From: Jeongeupia sp. USM3
GTDB lineage: Bacteria; Pseudomonadota; Gammaproteobacteria; Burkholderiales; Chitinibacteraceae
Length of the DNA: 64,000 bases
Assembly: GCF_001808185.1 (NCBI RefSeq)
Contig: NZ_CP017668.1
Span: 1-64,000 of the forward strand
Reading direction: 5' to 3'
Shown here: positions 10,335 to 19,549 of the stretch, in pieces
How positions within the stretch are numbered: the stretch's first letter is position 1
Layout: each line of letters begins with the position of its first letter
Position numbers and translations under genes: made by a program
The notes under the pieces: model-generated
Seen by the model: the letters and a program-made list of their open reading frames with translations, nothing else
Database searches by the model: none
Told to the model about the DNA's origin: nothing

Positions 10335-12128
10335 ATGCGGCTGCTGATACTTCTGCTGCTCTGCCTTGCCGCGAAGGCACACTCGGCGCTGGTCCTCGAC
10401 GCCCGGGCGACGATGTACGACGCGGCGCCGGCAGTCGGCTATCTCGAGGACGCCGGCAGGGCGCTGACGATAGACGACGTCCGCAAGGCAGACGGATTCC
10501 GCCCGCTGCCGCCATCGCACAGCGATCCCAACTTCGGCTACTCGCACAGCACCTACTGGCTGAAGCTGACCGTGCAGCGCGGCATGGCGCCGGCGGACTG
10601 GCTGCTCGAGATCGGCTATTCGTCGCTCGACCACATCACCGTCTACGCGCCGGGTGCCACCGCGCAGTTCGGCGACAAGCTGCCGTTCGCACAGCGGCCG
10701 CTGCCGTACCGGCACTTCGTGGTGCCATTGTCGCTGCCGGCCGGCGAATCGACGGTCTACCTGCGCGTCGTGTCCGAAGGCAACCTCACCGTGCCGCTGC
10801 GGCTCTGGCAACCGGCCGCCTTCCACGCACACAGTCGCGACGAATACGCGCTGCTGGCGCTGTACTACGGCATGCTGCTGGCGCTGGCGCTCTACAACCT
10901 GCTGCTGTATTTCTCGCTGCGCGAGCGGGTCTATCTCGTCTATGTCGCGTTCGCAGCGAGCATGGCGGTCGGGCAGCTGTCGCTCAACGGTCTGGGCAAC
11001 CAGTACCTGTGGCCGCAGTGGCTGGCCTGGGGCAATGTCGCGCTGCCCAGCGGTTTTGCCGCCACCGGTTTCTTCGGCGCGCTGTTCACGCGGATGTTCC
11101 TCGATACCGCCACGGTGGCACCGAGGGCCGACCGGCTGATCGTCGTGCTGATGACCGGATTCGGCCTCGCCGCACTCGCGCCGGCGGTGCTGCCTTACCA
11201 GTGGGCGGCCGTCGTGACCTCGCTGCTCGGGGCATCGTTCTCGCTGCTGGCGGTGGTCATCGGCGTGCTGTGCCTGCTGCGCCGCCAGCCCGGTGCGCGC
11301 TACTTCCTGCTTGCATGGACGCTGCTGCTCGCCGGCGTCGGCATGATGGCCATGCGCAACCTCGCGTGGCTGCCGACCAATGCGCTGACCAGCCATACGA
11401 TGCAGATCGGCTCGGCGCTGGAAATGCTGCTGCTGTCGTTCGCCCTCGCCGACCGCATCCAGGTGTCGCGCCGCCAGGCCGAGGCGGCGCAGGCCGAGAC
11501 GCTTGCGACGCGCGAGATGGCGCTGCATGCGTCGCGCGAGAGCGAGCAGGCGCTCGAAGCCAAGGTCGCCGAGCGCACGCAGGCACTGACCGACGCCAAC
11601 GCCAGGCTGGCGCTGAGCGAGGCACAGCTGACCCGGCTGGCGCATCACGATCCGCTGACCGGGCTGCCGAACCGGTTACTGCTGCACGACCGGCTGAAGA
11701 CGGCGCTGGCGCGTGCCGGCCGAAACGGGGCAAGGCTGGCCTTACTGCTGATCGACATCGACGGCTTCAAGGCGGTGAACGATTGCTACGGCCACGATGT
11801 CGGCGATGCGCTGCTCAAGGCGATTGCGCTGGCGCTGCGCCAGCAGGTCCGCGCCAGCGACACCGTCGCCCGTCTCGGCGGCGACGAATTCGTGATCCTG
11901 CTCGAGAACGTCGGCGAGCCGGACGATGCCGAGCGGATCGCGGTCCAGATCAACGACGCGGTCCGCGTCATCCACCACTCGCTCGGCATCGACATCGGGG
12001 TCAGCGCCAGTATCGGCATTGCGGTGCCGGCCGGCGACACGGCCGATATCGGCACGCTGATCCGCCTGGCCGACCAGGCGATGTACCGCGCCAAGGCGGG
12101 GGGGCGCGACGGCTGGTGCCTGGCCTAG
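10335..12128 (+). CDS. 7TMR-DISM diguanylate cyclase
   Basis: 597-residue inner-membrane protein. A signal peptide (to about residue 18) precedes a periplasmic 7TMR-DISM extracellular domain (residues 25-160, with SHSTYWLKL), seven hydrophobic helices (about 170-370), a coiled coil (EKVAERTQALTDANARL-like, about 385-430) and a GGDEF domain. The active site is intact (RLGGDEFVILL), and an RASD I-site lies five residues upstream, so product inhibition is likely. It would make cyclic-di-GMP in response to a periplasmic ligand, probably a carbohydrate-like molecule given the extracellular fold. With the EAL protein at 3-1625 and the PilZ protein at 23132 it gives this region a full synthesis, breakdown and read-out set. 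Confidence 0.9.
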   Translation: MRLLILLLLCLAAKAHSALVLDARATMYDAAPAVGYLEDAGRALTIDDVRKADGFRPLPPSHSDPNFGYSHSTYWLKLTVQRGMAPADWLLEIGYSSLDHITVYAPGATAQFGDKLPFAQRPLPYRHFVVPLSLPAGESTVYLRVVSEGNLTVPLRLWQPAAFHAHSRDEYALLALYYGMLLALALYNLLLYFSLRERVYLVYVAFAASMAVGQLSLNGLGNQYLWPQWLAWGNVALPSGFAATGFFGALFTRMFLDTATVAPRADRLIVVLMTGFGLAALAPAVLPYQWAAVVTSLLGASFSLLAVVIGVLCLLRRQPGARYFLLAWTLLLAGVGMMAMRNLAWLPTNALTSHTMQIGSALEMLLLSFALADRIQVSRRQAEAAQAETLATREMALHASRESEQALEAKVAERTQALTDANARLALSEAQLTRLAHHDPLTGLPNRLLLHDRLKTALARAGRNGARLALLLIDIDGFKAVNDCYGHDVGDALLKAIALALRQQVRASDTVARLGGDEFVILLENVGEPDDAERIAVQINDAVRVIHHSLGIDIGVSASIGIAVPAGDTADIGTLIRLADQAMYRAKAGGRDGWCLA

Positions 12129-12213
12129 GGCGGCGGCCGAAACCGCTGCCGGCGGTATGGCGTATCGGCTGTCGGTGCGTCTTCGCCGTCAAACCGGATT
12201 CCGATCGCCGCAC

Positions 12214-12933
12214 TCAACCTTGTTCGAGTGCGTCCCGCAGGTCGCGAACGTCGAAGGCCTGATGGCCGGTCGCCGGCCGCCGCATGATCCGCGTGCACGC
12301 TTCGGCGATGCGCGGGCTGGTCAGCGGTGTGACCGATTGCGGCAGCATGTAGGCGAACTGCGCGAGGTAGGCCGACTTGAACCGGGCCAGCCAGCCCTGG
12401 CCGGCCGGCGGCGTCCTGAACACCGTCGGATGGACATGGGCGACGTGCTCGAACGACAGCAGCGCCAGCTGGCGGCCGGTCTCGCCGGCGGCAAGCGGAA
12501 CGTGCCGCATCATCTGCGCGCCGGGTGCCATCGCTTCGATCAGGCAGAAGCGCCGCGCGCCGGCCTGTGCGGCGGCGTGCGCCAGCGCAACGATGTCGCC
12601 GGGGCCGATTGCATGGATGCCGGCATCGCGCTGGTTGGCAAGGCCGCGTTCGCCGACATGGCAGTAGACGTCGTCGACCCGCGGCAGCCGCGCGGCGGCT
12701 AGCCCGGCGTGATCGAGCGGTTCGCCGGCCAGCAGCACTTCACCGCAGCGCGACGTGCTGCTGAGCAGCGGCTTGCTCGTCAGCACCCAGACGTGCCGGT
12801 ACTCGACGAGCAGCCGGTTCAGCAGCGCCTCGCCGAGCCGGTTGACCGCGCCGGCGATCAGCGCGGTCCGACGCTCGTCCGCTTCGGGCCTCACGTCCTG
12901 CAGCGCACCCCGCAGGTCGAGATGCGGTTTCAA
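12214..12933 (-). CDS. Rossmann-fold (NAD(P)-binding-like) hypothetical protein
   Basis: 239-residue reading frame. The N-terminal RTALIAGAVNRLGEALLNRLL resembles the first beta-alpha unit of atypical short-chain dehydrogenases, with the usual GxxGxxG degraded to GAVNRLG. A later ALAHAAAQAGARRFCLIEAM is like the substrate-side strand of HTATIP2/NmrA-like proteins, though the catalytic YxxxK is not evident. The start is a TTG with GGGA upstream; a later start cannot be excluded. It lies between the convergent diguanylate cyclase gene and hrpA. The function is unknown, and the degenerate cofactor motif makes oxidoreductase activity doubtful. Confidence 0.55.
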   Translation of the reverse strand: MKPHLDLRGALQDVRPEADERRTALIAGAVNRLGEALLNRLLVEYRHVWVLTSKPLLSSTSRCGEVLLAGEPLDHAGLAAARLPRVDDVYCHVGERGLANQRDAGIHAIGPGDIVALAHAAAQAGARRFCLIEAMAPGAQMMRHVPLAAGETGRQLALLSFEHVAHVHPTVFRTPPAGQGWLARFKSAYLAQFAYMLPQSVTPLTSPRIAEACTRIMRRPATGHQAFDVRDLRDALEQG

Positions 12934-13102
12934 GCTGACATCCCGAATCGTCGCGAGCAGCCCGAGAGCAAGGAGGGCTTTGAACCAAACCCGAGATGAT
13001 ACGCACCGTATCTCGCAAGGGGACTTGCTTCGCGGCGCAGCGAGGGTCGGGTGAAAGACCGACGCAGCAATCGGGTTGCGCAGCAGATCCGGGGGAGACC
13101 GG

Positions 13103-16100
13103 TCATCGGCGGGTGATCTCGTCCCAGCTCTTGTTCAGCCGCTTCAGCGATACCGGGTACGGCGTCTTGAGCTCCTGCGCGAACAGCGAGATGCGCAGCT
13201 CCTCGATCATCCACCGGAACGGCAGCAGCGGCGCGGTATCGCGACCTTCGCGCTGCCAACGATCGAGCTCGGATTCCCAGCGCTGCCACAGCTCGGTGAT
13301 CTCGGCGTTGCGCTGGCCGTCGCGTTGCGGGTTCGCGACGCGCTTCTCGAGCCGGATGCGGATCGCCTTCAGGTACAGCGGCAGCCGCGGCAACTGCTCC
13401 CACGGCGTCGCGGCCAGAAAGCCCTGGTAGACCAGCGTGCCGAGCTGCTGGTTCAGCGCGTGGGCAAGATTGCCCGACCTGTTCGCCGCCATCACCACCG
13501 GCACGTATTCGGCGACGACCGCCGCGAGCGTGCGGACCACGGCATCGCGCACGCTCGGCAGCCGTACCTTGGCGCGCGATTTCTGGTTGTCGAAGTCCTT
13601 CTTGCTGCGCGGCGCTTCGTCGTCGCCGACGAAGGCGCGGTCGCAGATCGCCGCGACGATGTCCGCCATCAACTGGTCGGCATTCTGTGTGCCGCGCAGC
13701 GCAATGGCGTGCTGCTGGAAGTTGGGTACGGATTTCTCGAGCTGCTTCACGTGTTCCTTGAGCTCGAAACGCAGCAACTGCACCACGCCTTGCCGGTGTG
13801 CCCCGGCTGCGGCGTGGGCGGTATCGAACAGCCGGATCGCGCAACTGTCGTCATCGGGCACCAGCGCCGGGTAGCCGGTCAGCTTGCGGCCGTGGCGCTT
13901 GAAGGTGAGCTGTTCGGGCAGGTCGCCGAAGTCCCACTTCACGATGCCGGATTTCTCGATACCGGCATCGTCGGCCTCGTCGCGGAACGTCAGTTGCGCC
14001 GCTTCGCCGAGCTGGGCGCGGATCGCGATCAGGTCGCGGCCCGCTGCCAGCTCCTGGCCGGCGTCGTCGACGACGCGGAAGTTCATCAACAGGTGGGGCG
14101 GCAGCACGCCGGGGTCGAAATCCTCGGCGCTCACGGTCAGCCCGGTACCGCGAGTGACGGCGTGCGCCAGTTGCGGCAGCAGCGGCGCCTCGCGGTCGGC
14201 CTTGTCGAGTTCGGTCAGCATCCTGGTCGCGAACTCGGGCACCGGCACGCAGACGCGGCGGATCGCCTTGGGCAGCGACTTGACCAGCAGCGTGACCTTC
14301 TCGCGCAGCATGCCCGGCACCAGCCAGTCGAACACCGCGTGGTTGACGCGGTTGAGCTGGTGCAGCGGAAGGGTGAGCGTGACGCCGTCGAGCGCGTGGC
14401 CGAGCTCGAAGCGGTAGGCGAGCGGCAGCCTGGCCTCGGCCAGCTTGAAGAACACCGGGAACTGCTCCTCGGTCACCGCGTCGGCGGTGTGGCTCATCAG
14501 GAACTCGCGGCTCAGGTACAAGAGCTGCGGCTGTTCGCGTTCGGCCTTTTTCAGCCAGGCCTCGAAGCTGGCGCCGTTGACGACGTCCGCCGGCACGCGC
14601 TCGTCGAAGAACGCATACAGCGCGTTCTCGTCGACCAGCACGTCCTGCCGGCGTGCCTTGTGTTCGAGCTCCTCGATCTCGAGCAAGAGTTCGAGGTTGT
14701 GGTCGAAGAACTTGGCCTTGGTCTGGTAGTTGAAACGGACCAGCGCCTCGCGGATGAAGATCTCGCGCGCCTCGACCGGATTGATGCGGCCGTAGTGGAC
14801 GCGGCGGCGGTTGACGATGGGCAGGCCGTACAGCGTGACGCGCTCGCTGGCGATCACCTGTGCACCGTTCTTCTCCCAGTGCGGATCGAAGTACTGCTTC
14901 TTGGTCAGGTGGGTCGCGAGTTTTTCGATCCACTCGGATTCGATCGCTGCAACACCGCGCGCGTACAGCCTGGTCGTTTCGACCAGTTCGCCGGCGACGA
15001 TCCACTTCGGCCGCGCCTTTTTCAGCCCCGATCCCGGGAAGATGTTGAACTTGATGTCGCGTGCGCCGAGGTATTCGTCGCGGTCGGGCTGCTTGAAACC
15101 GATATTGCCCAAGAGGCCGGTGATTAGCGCCTTGTGGATCTGCTCGAAGGTGCCGGTGGTCTCGTTCCGGCGCCAGCCGAGGTCGTCGACGATGTCGGCC
15201 AGTTGCCGGTACAGGTCACGCCACTCGCGCAGCCGGATGTGCGACAGGAAATGCGTGTGGCACACCTCGACGAGCTGGCGGTTCGATGTCTTCTCGGCGA
15301 CGGCCTTTTCGAAGAAGGCCCACAGGTTCAGATAGGTGAGGAAGTCGGACTTCTCGTCGACGAACTTTGCCTGCGCGCGGTCGGCGGCGTCGCGGGCGTC
15401 GAACGGCCGGTCGCGCGGGTCCTGCACCGACAGGCCCGAGGCGATGATCAGGATCTCGGACAGGCATTGCTGTTCATGGCCGGCAAGCAGCATCCGCGCC
15501 AGTCGCGGGTCGACCGGCAGCCGCGCAAGCTGCTTGCCGACCGGGGTCAGCTCGTCGAGGTCGTCGACGGCACCGAGCTCGTGTAGCTGCTGGTAACCGT
15601 CGGCAACCAGCCGGCCCGACGGCGCTTCGAGGAAGGGGAAGGCGTCGACCTTGCCGAGCCTGAGCGCGGCCATGCGCAGGATGACGCCGGCCAGACTCGA
15701 ACGGATGATCTCGGGGTCGGTGAAGGCCGGGCGCAGATTGAAGTCTTCTTCCGAATAAAGCCGTACGCAAATGCCCGAGGAGACGCGGCCGCAACGGCCG
15801 GCACGCTGCCTGCCCGATGCCTGCGAGATCTTTTCGACCAGCAACTGCTCGACCTTGGCGCGCGGGCTGTAGCGGTTGATCCGTGCCAGTCCCGAGTCGA
15901 TCACGTAGCGGATGCCGGGAACGGTCAGCGAGGTTTCGGCGACATTGGTCGCGAGCACGACGCGGCGGCCGTTGCCGGGGCGGAAGATGCGCTGCTGGTC
16001 TTCGTTGCTGAGCCGTGCGAACAGAGGAATCACTTCGGCATTGCGGAGCTTGGCCTTGCGGAAGGCCTCGGCGGTTTCGCGGATTTCGCGCTCGCCGGGC

Positions 16101-16984
16101 AGGAAGACCAGCACGTCGCCGGCGCCGTCATGCCGCCACAGGTGCTCGACCTCGGCAACGATCGCTTCCTCCATCTCGATCTCGGCGTCGTCCTCGTCGC
16201 GGCTTTCCAGCGGCGCGTAGCGGACTTCGACCGGATAGGTGCGGCCCGAGACTTCGAGTACCGGCGCGCCGTCGAAATGCTGCGAAAAGCGCTCGGCGTC
16301 GATCGTCGCCGAGGTGACGATGACCTTGAGGTCGGGCCGGCGCGGCAGCAGCTGCTTCAGGTAGCCGAGCAGGAAGTCGATGTTGAGGCTGCGTTCGTGC
16401 GCCTCGTCGACGATGATCGTGTCGTAGGCGGTCAGGTCGCGGTCGGACAGCGTTTCGGCGAGCAGGATGCCGTCGGTCATCAGCTTGATGTAACTGTCGC
16501 CACCGGATTTCTCGGTGAAGCGGACCTTGAAGCCGACGATGGCGCCGAGTTCGCTCTTGAGCTCCTGCGCAATCCGGCTGGCGACCGACCGCGCGGCGAG
16601 GCGCCTTGGCTGCGTATGACCGATTAGGCCGTTGATGCCGCGACCCAGTTCGAGACAGATCTTCGGCAACTGCGTCGTTTTGCCCGAGCCCGTTTCGCCG
16701 CAGACGATGACAACCTGATTCGCCGCGATGGCCGCGCGGATTTCGTCGCGCCGCTGGTTGACCGGCAGCGATTCGTCGAAGCTCGGGACTGGCAGGTTCT
16801 GCCGGCGCCGTTCGGTCTTGGCGGCTGCGTGGTTCAGTTCCTGACCCAGTTCGGTCTCGAGCCGGTCAACCGGTTTGCCGGCGGCACGACGGGTTTCGAG
16901 CGTGGCGAGCTTTCTTGCCAGCGCCGCGTGTTCGCGCGCCGGTACGCGGCTCAGGAGATCGGAAAGAGTGGACGTGGCGTTCAT
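13103..16984 (-). CDS. hrpA: ATP-dependent RNA helicase HrpA
   Basis: 1293 residues, the usual size for DEAH-box helicase HrpA. Walker A GETGSGKTTQLPK, the DEAH box (IIVDEAHERS), motif III (VTSATIDAERF) and motif VI (SGRQRAGRCGR) are all present, followed by the HA2/OB region and the long C-terminal DUF3418-type domain (EELRISLFAQELKTPYPVS). HrpA acts in the cytoplasm on mRNA and on stalled or collided ribosomes. Start ATG at 16984 gives MNATSTLSDLL. It is followed by the Rossmann-like gene on the same strand and preceded by the PAS sensor gene 36 bp upstream. Confidence 0.96.
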   Translation of the reverse strand: MNATSTLSDLLSRVPAREHAALARKLATLETRRAAGKPVDRLETELGQELNHAAAKTERRRQNLPVPSFDESLPVNQRRDEIRAAIAANQVVIVCGETGSGKTTQLPKICLELGRGINGLIGHTQPRRLAARSVASRIAQELKSELGAIVGFKVRFTEKSGGDSYIKLMTDGILLAETLSDRDLTAYDTIIVDEAHERSLNIDFLLGYLKQLLPRRPDLKVIVTSATIDAERFSQHFDGAPVLEVSGRTYPVEVRYAPLESRDEDDAEIEMEEAIVAEVEHLWRHDGAGDVLVFLPGEREIRETAEAFRKAKLRNAEVIPLFARLSNEDQQRIFRPGNGRRVVLATNVAETSLTVPGIRYVIDSGLARINRYSPRAKVEQLLVEKISQASGRQRAGRCGRVSSGICVRLYSEEDFNLRPAFTDPEIIRSSLAGVILRMAALRLGKVDAFPFLEAPSGRLVADGYQQLHELGAVDDLDELTPVGKQLARLPVDPRLARMLLAGHEQQCLSEILIIASGLSVQDPRDRPFDARDAADRAQAKFVDEKSDFLTYLNLWAFFEKAVAEKTSNRQLVEVCHTHFLSHIRLREWRDLYRQLADIVDDLGWRRNETTGTFEQIHKALITGLLGNIGFKQPDRDEYLGARDIKFNIFPGSGLKKARPKWIVAGELVETTRLYARGVAAIESEWIEKLATHLTKKQYFDPHWEKNGAQVIASERVTLYGLPIVNRRRVHYGRINPVEAREIFIREALVRFNYQTKAKFFDHNLELLLEIEELEHKARRQDVLVDENALYAFFDERVPADVVNGASFEAWLKKAEREQPQLLYLSREFLMSHTADAVTEEQFPVFFKLAEARLPLAYRFELGHALDGVTLTLPLHQLNRVNHAVFDWLVPGMLREKVTLLVKSLPKAIRRVCVPVPEFATRMLTELDKADREAPLLPQLAHAVTRGTGLTVSAEDFDPGVLPPHLLMNFRVVDDAGQELAAGRDLIAIRAQLGEAAQLTFRDEADDAGIEKSGIVKWDFGDLPEQLTFKRHGRKLTGYPALVPDDDSCAIRLFDTAHAAAGAHRQGVVQLLRFELKEHVKQLEKSVPNFQQHAIALRGTQNADQLMADIVAAICDRAFVGDDEAPRSKKDFDNQKSRAKVRLPSVRDAVVRTLAAVVAEYVPVVMAANRSGNLAHALNQQLGTLVYQGFLAATPWEQLPRLPLYLKAIRIRLEKRVANPQRDGQRNAEITELWQRWESELDRWQREGRDTAPLLPFRWMIEELRISLFAQELKTPYPVSLKRLNKSWDEITRR

Positions 16985-17020
16985 TGCTGCGCGGCGTATT
17001 TGAGGTAACCGCGCAGTTTA

Positions 17021-18232
17021 TCACGCCGTGCCGGCCGTCCCGGCGGCGCCGGCCGTGTGCAGAACGACCAGTGTTGTGCGCTGCTCGACGCAGGTGATCG
17101 CACGGGCTTCGCCCAGCAGCGTCTGTTCGCCGACGGTGAAGCGGGTGCTGCACTGAGCCTGCCCGTCCGGCGGCAGCAGGTCGGCGCCCGCGACTGCGGC
17201 CAGGGGGCGGCCGAGCAGGCCGACCGGCGGCGTGTTCAGCAGCTCGCAGGCGCGCAGGTTGGCAAATTCGATCTGGCCCTCGCGGACCAGCAGGAAGGCG
17301 CAAGGCAGCGCATCGGCAATGTCGCCGCCGAGCGGGTCGGTCAGCGCCAGCGCGGCCTCGGCGGCCTTGACGTGGCTGATGTCGATGGCGATCGACAGGA
17401 CGTAGACCTCGCCGTCGCGCACCAGCGGCTGCTTGGTGATGTCGAACCAGTGGGTGCGGCCGCTCGGCGGCGTCCAGTGATCGACGAGACGGATCGTCTG
17501 GCCGTGTTCGAGTACTTCGGCGTCGCCGGTCGCAAACGGCAGTGCATCGTCCTCGAGCCCCATGTGCGACTGGACGAGCAGGTCGTGGCCAAGGGTCGTC
17601 TGCGTTGCGCGGTTGACGAGCAGGAAGCGCCCGTGCCGGTCGCGCACGAAGATCAGGTTGGGGCTGACGTCGATGATCTGGTTGACGAACAGCTGTTGCT
17701 GGAACAGCGCTTCCTCGGTGTCGCGGACCGCCGTGACGTCGCGGATCAGCGCGATGCATTCGCGCGCGCTGCGCGGCATCAGCCGCACTTCGAAGCTGCG
17801 CGCATTGCGCTCCTCGTTGCCGATCCGGTATTCGAACTGCTGCGGCTTGTTGCTGCTCTGGACGGCGATCAGCGCCTCGAGGTACTGCCGGGCGATCCGG
17901 GCCGGAAACAGCGAGGAGATGCGGTTGTTGCCGTTGCCGGGCAGCGGGTGCTGCGCGCACTGGTTGGTATTGAGCGAGAGCGCCACGCGGGTCGCGTAGT
18001 CGACCTGCCAGACGAGGTCGGGCAGGCAGGCCGGCAGGTCGGCGAAATCCGGTGCCGGCACGGCGCCGGTTTTGCGCCGTGTGCCGGCAAGCAGTACCAG
18101 CGCACACGTAACGATGCCGAGCTGCAACAGCAGCAGCGTGATCGACGAGACGGCCAGCACGTGGCTCAGCGCCAGCAGGATGGCAATGCCGGCCGCGGCC
18201 GCGATGAAAACGGGGGAGGGCAGGGAGCGCAT
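17021..18232 (-). CDS. Membrane PAS-domain sensor without output domain
   Basis: 403 residues. Two hydrophobic helices at about residues 8-27 and 30-49 are followed by three PAS-like segments: DLVWQVDYATRVALSLN (about 70-175, with a PAC-like tail FEYRIGNEERNARSFEVRL), LFVNQIIDVSPNLIFVRDRHG (about 180-290), and ALPCAFLLVREGQIEFANLRA (about 310 to the end). No kinase, GGDEF or methyl-accepting domain follows, so it is either a signal adaptor or has lost its output. It lies immediately upstream of hrpA on the same strand. The ligand is unknown. Confidence 0.72.
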   Translation of the reverse strand: MRSLPSPVFIAAAAGIAILLALSHVLAVSSITLLLLQLGIVTCALVLLAGTRRKTGAVPAPDFADLPACLPDLVWQVDYATRVALSLNTNQCAQHPLPGNGNNRISSLFPARIARQYLEALIAVQSSNKPQQFEYRIGNEERNARSFEVRLMPRSARECIALIRDVTAVRDTEEALFQQQLFVNQIIDVSPNLIFVRDRHGRFLLVNRATQTTLGHDLLVQSHMGLEDDALPFATGDAEVLEHGQTIRLVDHWTPPSGRTHWFDITKQPLVRDGEVYVLSIAIDISHVKAAEAALALTDPLGGDIADALPCAFLLVREGQIEFANLRACELLNTPPVGLLGRPLAAVAGADLLPPDGQAQCSTRFTVGEQTLLGEARAITCVEQRTTLVVLHTAGAAGTAGTA

Positions 18233-18350
18233 GCCGGGTCGGGCGCCTGTCCGTGAGGGTCGAAGACGATCCGAGTGTATCGGTCGCCCGGCGGCTTGAC
18301 CATCAGACGTTTCCGCCGCGGTGACGGCATTGCAACACCGTGACGGAAAT

Positions 18351-18380
18351 GCAAAAAGCCAGCTTGCGCTGGCTTTTTGC
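18351..18380. terminator. Bidirectional terminator below the tRNA genes
   Basis: GCAAAAAGCCAGC (18351-18363) and its exact complement (18368-18380) surround a TTGC loop, with A and T runs at the stem edges. It terminates the tRNA-Val/tRNA-Asp transcript on the minus strand. Confidence 0.85.
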
Positions 18381-18388
18381 GAGTGTCT

Positions 18389-18465
18389 TGGCGGAGCGGA
18401 CGGGACTCGAACCCGCGACCCCCGGCGTGACAGGCCGGTATTCTAACCAACTGAACTACCGCTCC
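18389..18465 (-). tRNA. tRNA-Asp (GTC)
   Basis: 77 nt including encoded CCA. Acceptor GGAGCGG pairs with CCGCTCC, the anticodon loop is CTGTCAC (anticodon GTC), and the T-arm holds GGTTCGAGTCC. It is co-transcribed with tRNA-Val; a perfect small hairpin ATCCGG-TATT-CCGGAT (18482-18497) separates the two. Confidence 0.96.
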
Positions 18466-18500
18466 GCAGCGGTCTCGTTACATCCGGTATTCCGGATGAC

Positions 18501-18576
18501 TGGTGGGTGATGACGGGGTCGAACCGCCGACATTCTGCGTGTAAGGCAGACGCTCTACCAACTGAGCTAATCACCC
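18501..18576 (-). tRNA. tRNA-Val (TAC)
   Basis: 76 nt including CCA. Acceptor GGGTGAT pairs with ATCACCC, the anticodon loop CTTACAC gives anticodon TAC, and the T-arm holds GGTTCGACCCC. First gene of the tRNA pair. Confidence 0.96.
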
Positions 18577-18595
18577 GTCGTCAAACGAGGAGCGC

Positions 18596-18624
18596 ATTTA
18601 AGCATGTGAACTTCTGGTCGTCAA
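18596..18624 (-). promoter_or_regulatory. Promoter of the tRNA-Val/tRNA-Asp unit
   Basis: Reading the minus strand, TTGACG (complement of 18619-18624) is followed after 17 bp by TTAAAT (complement of 18596-18601), about 20 bp before the tRNA-Val 5' end. Confidence 0.65.
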
Positions 18625-18743
18625 CACGTTTTTCAAAATAGTGCAGTTGAACGGCAAAAACGGACGGCGGTAGCGGCTGTAACCTGCTTGGAGTATAAAA
18701 CGAAGACAATTTTTCACAGTTCTGTAATGTTCGGAAAAGACAA

Positions 18744-19541
18744 GTGTTCAAGGGTCTTGCGCTGAAGTCCAAGTTGCCCGGGCTGGCCGGCGTGCGCCCG
18801 GTGCTGGAGATCGCCCTGGTACTCGTCATCGCCTGGGTGGCGGCAGGGGTTTTCTGGCAACTGTTCGCGCCGCGCCATGCCGGCCCCCGGCTGGTGCCGC
18901 CGTTGTCGGCGCCGGCAGCCGGTGTGCAGGTCTGGACGGGCGCGCCGTCGTGGTTCGGCGCGGGCGAGGCGACGGCTGCAACGAGCAGCCTGTCGGCCAG
19001 GCTGATTGCCGTGGTGGCCGGCGATGCGCGCAGCAGTGCGGCGGTGTTCACCGGGCTCGAGGCCAGTGCGGTCGCGTTGCGCGTCGGCGACGATTTGCAG
19101 CCCGGAGTCCGTCTGGTGCAGGTGGCGCGCGACCGGGTCGAACTCGAACGCAACGGCCGCCGTGAAGTGCTGATGCTCGACGGCCGCGATGCCAGCGCTG
19201 CAGCGCCGGGCCTACCGGCGGCGGCCGAGCCCGCGGCGCAAACGCTCTACCGCGGCCAGCTCGCGGCAACGATGCAGGCCGGCAATATCGCCGACTGGGC
19301 CAGGGGACTGGCGCCTGCGCCCGGCGGCGGCATTCTGGTCAACGATCCGGCGCAACAGCCGCTGGCCAGGTCGCTGCAACTGCAGGCCGGCGACGTGCTC
19401 AAGTCGGTGAACGGCCAGAATCTGGCGCAGCCGGCCGACATGTCGCTGCTGTTTACTGCGTTCAGCCAGCAGGCACAGATCAGACTTTCGGTGTTGCGTG
19501 GCGGTGTACCGACCACGCTGCAGTACCAAATCCAACCCTGA
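18744..19541 (+). CDS. gspC: Type II secretion system protein GspC
   Basis: 265 residues from a GTG start. A single N-terminal transmembrane helix (EIALVLVIAWVAAGVFW, about 22-40) is followed by the HR domain (LSARLIAVVAGDARSSAAVF) and a C-terminal PDZ domain (LQLQAGDVLKSVNGQNL). GspC links the inner-membrane platform with the secretin GspD and helps to choose cargo. It opens the gspC-gspD-gspE operon, 8 bp before gspD. TATAAA at 18694-18699 is a possible -10 element. Confidence 0.9.
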   Translation: MFKGLALKSKLPGLAGVRPVLEIALVLVIAWVAAGVFWQLFAPRHAGPRLVPPLSAPAAGVQVWTGAPSWFGAGEATAATSSLSARLIAVVAGDARSSAAVFTGLEASAVALRVGDDLQPGVRLVQVARDRVELERNGRREVLMLDGRDASAAAPGLPAAAEPAAQTLYRGQLAATMQAGNIADWARGLAPAPGGGILVNDPAQQPLARSLQLQAGDVLKSVNGQNLAQPADMSLLFTAFSQQAQIRLSVLRGGVPTTLQYQIQP

Positions 19542-19549
19542 ATACCACG

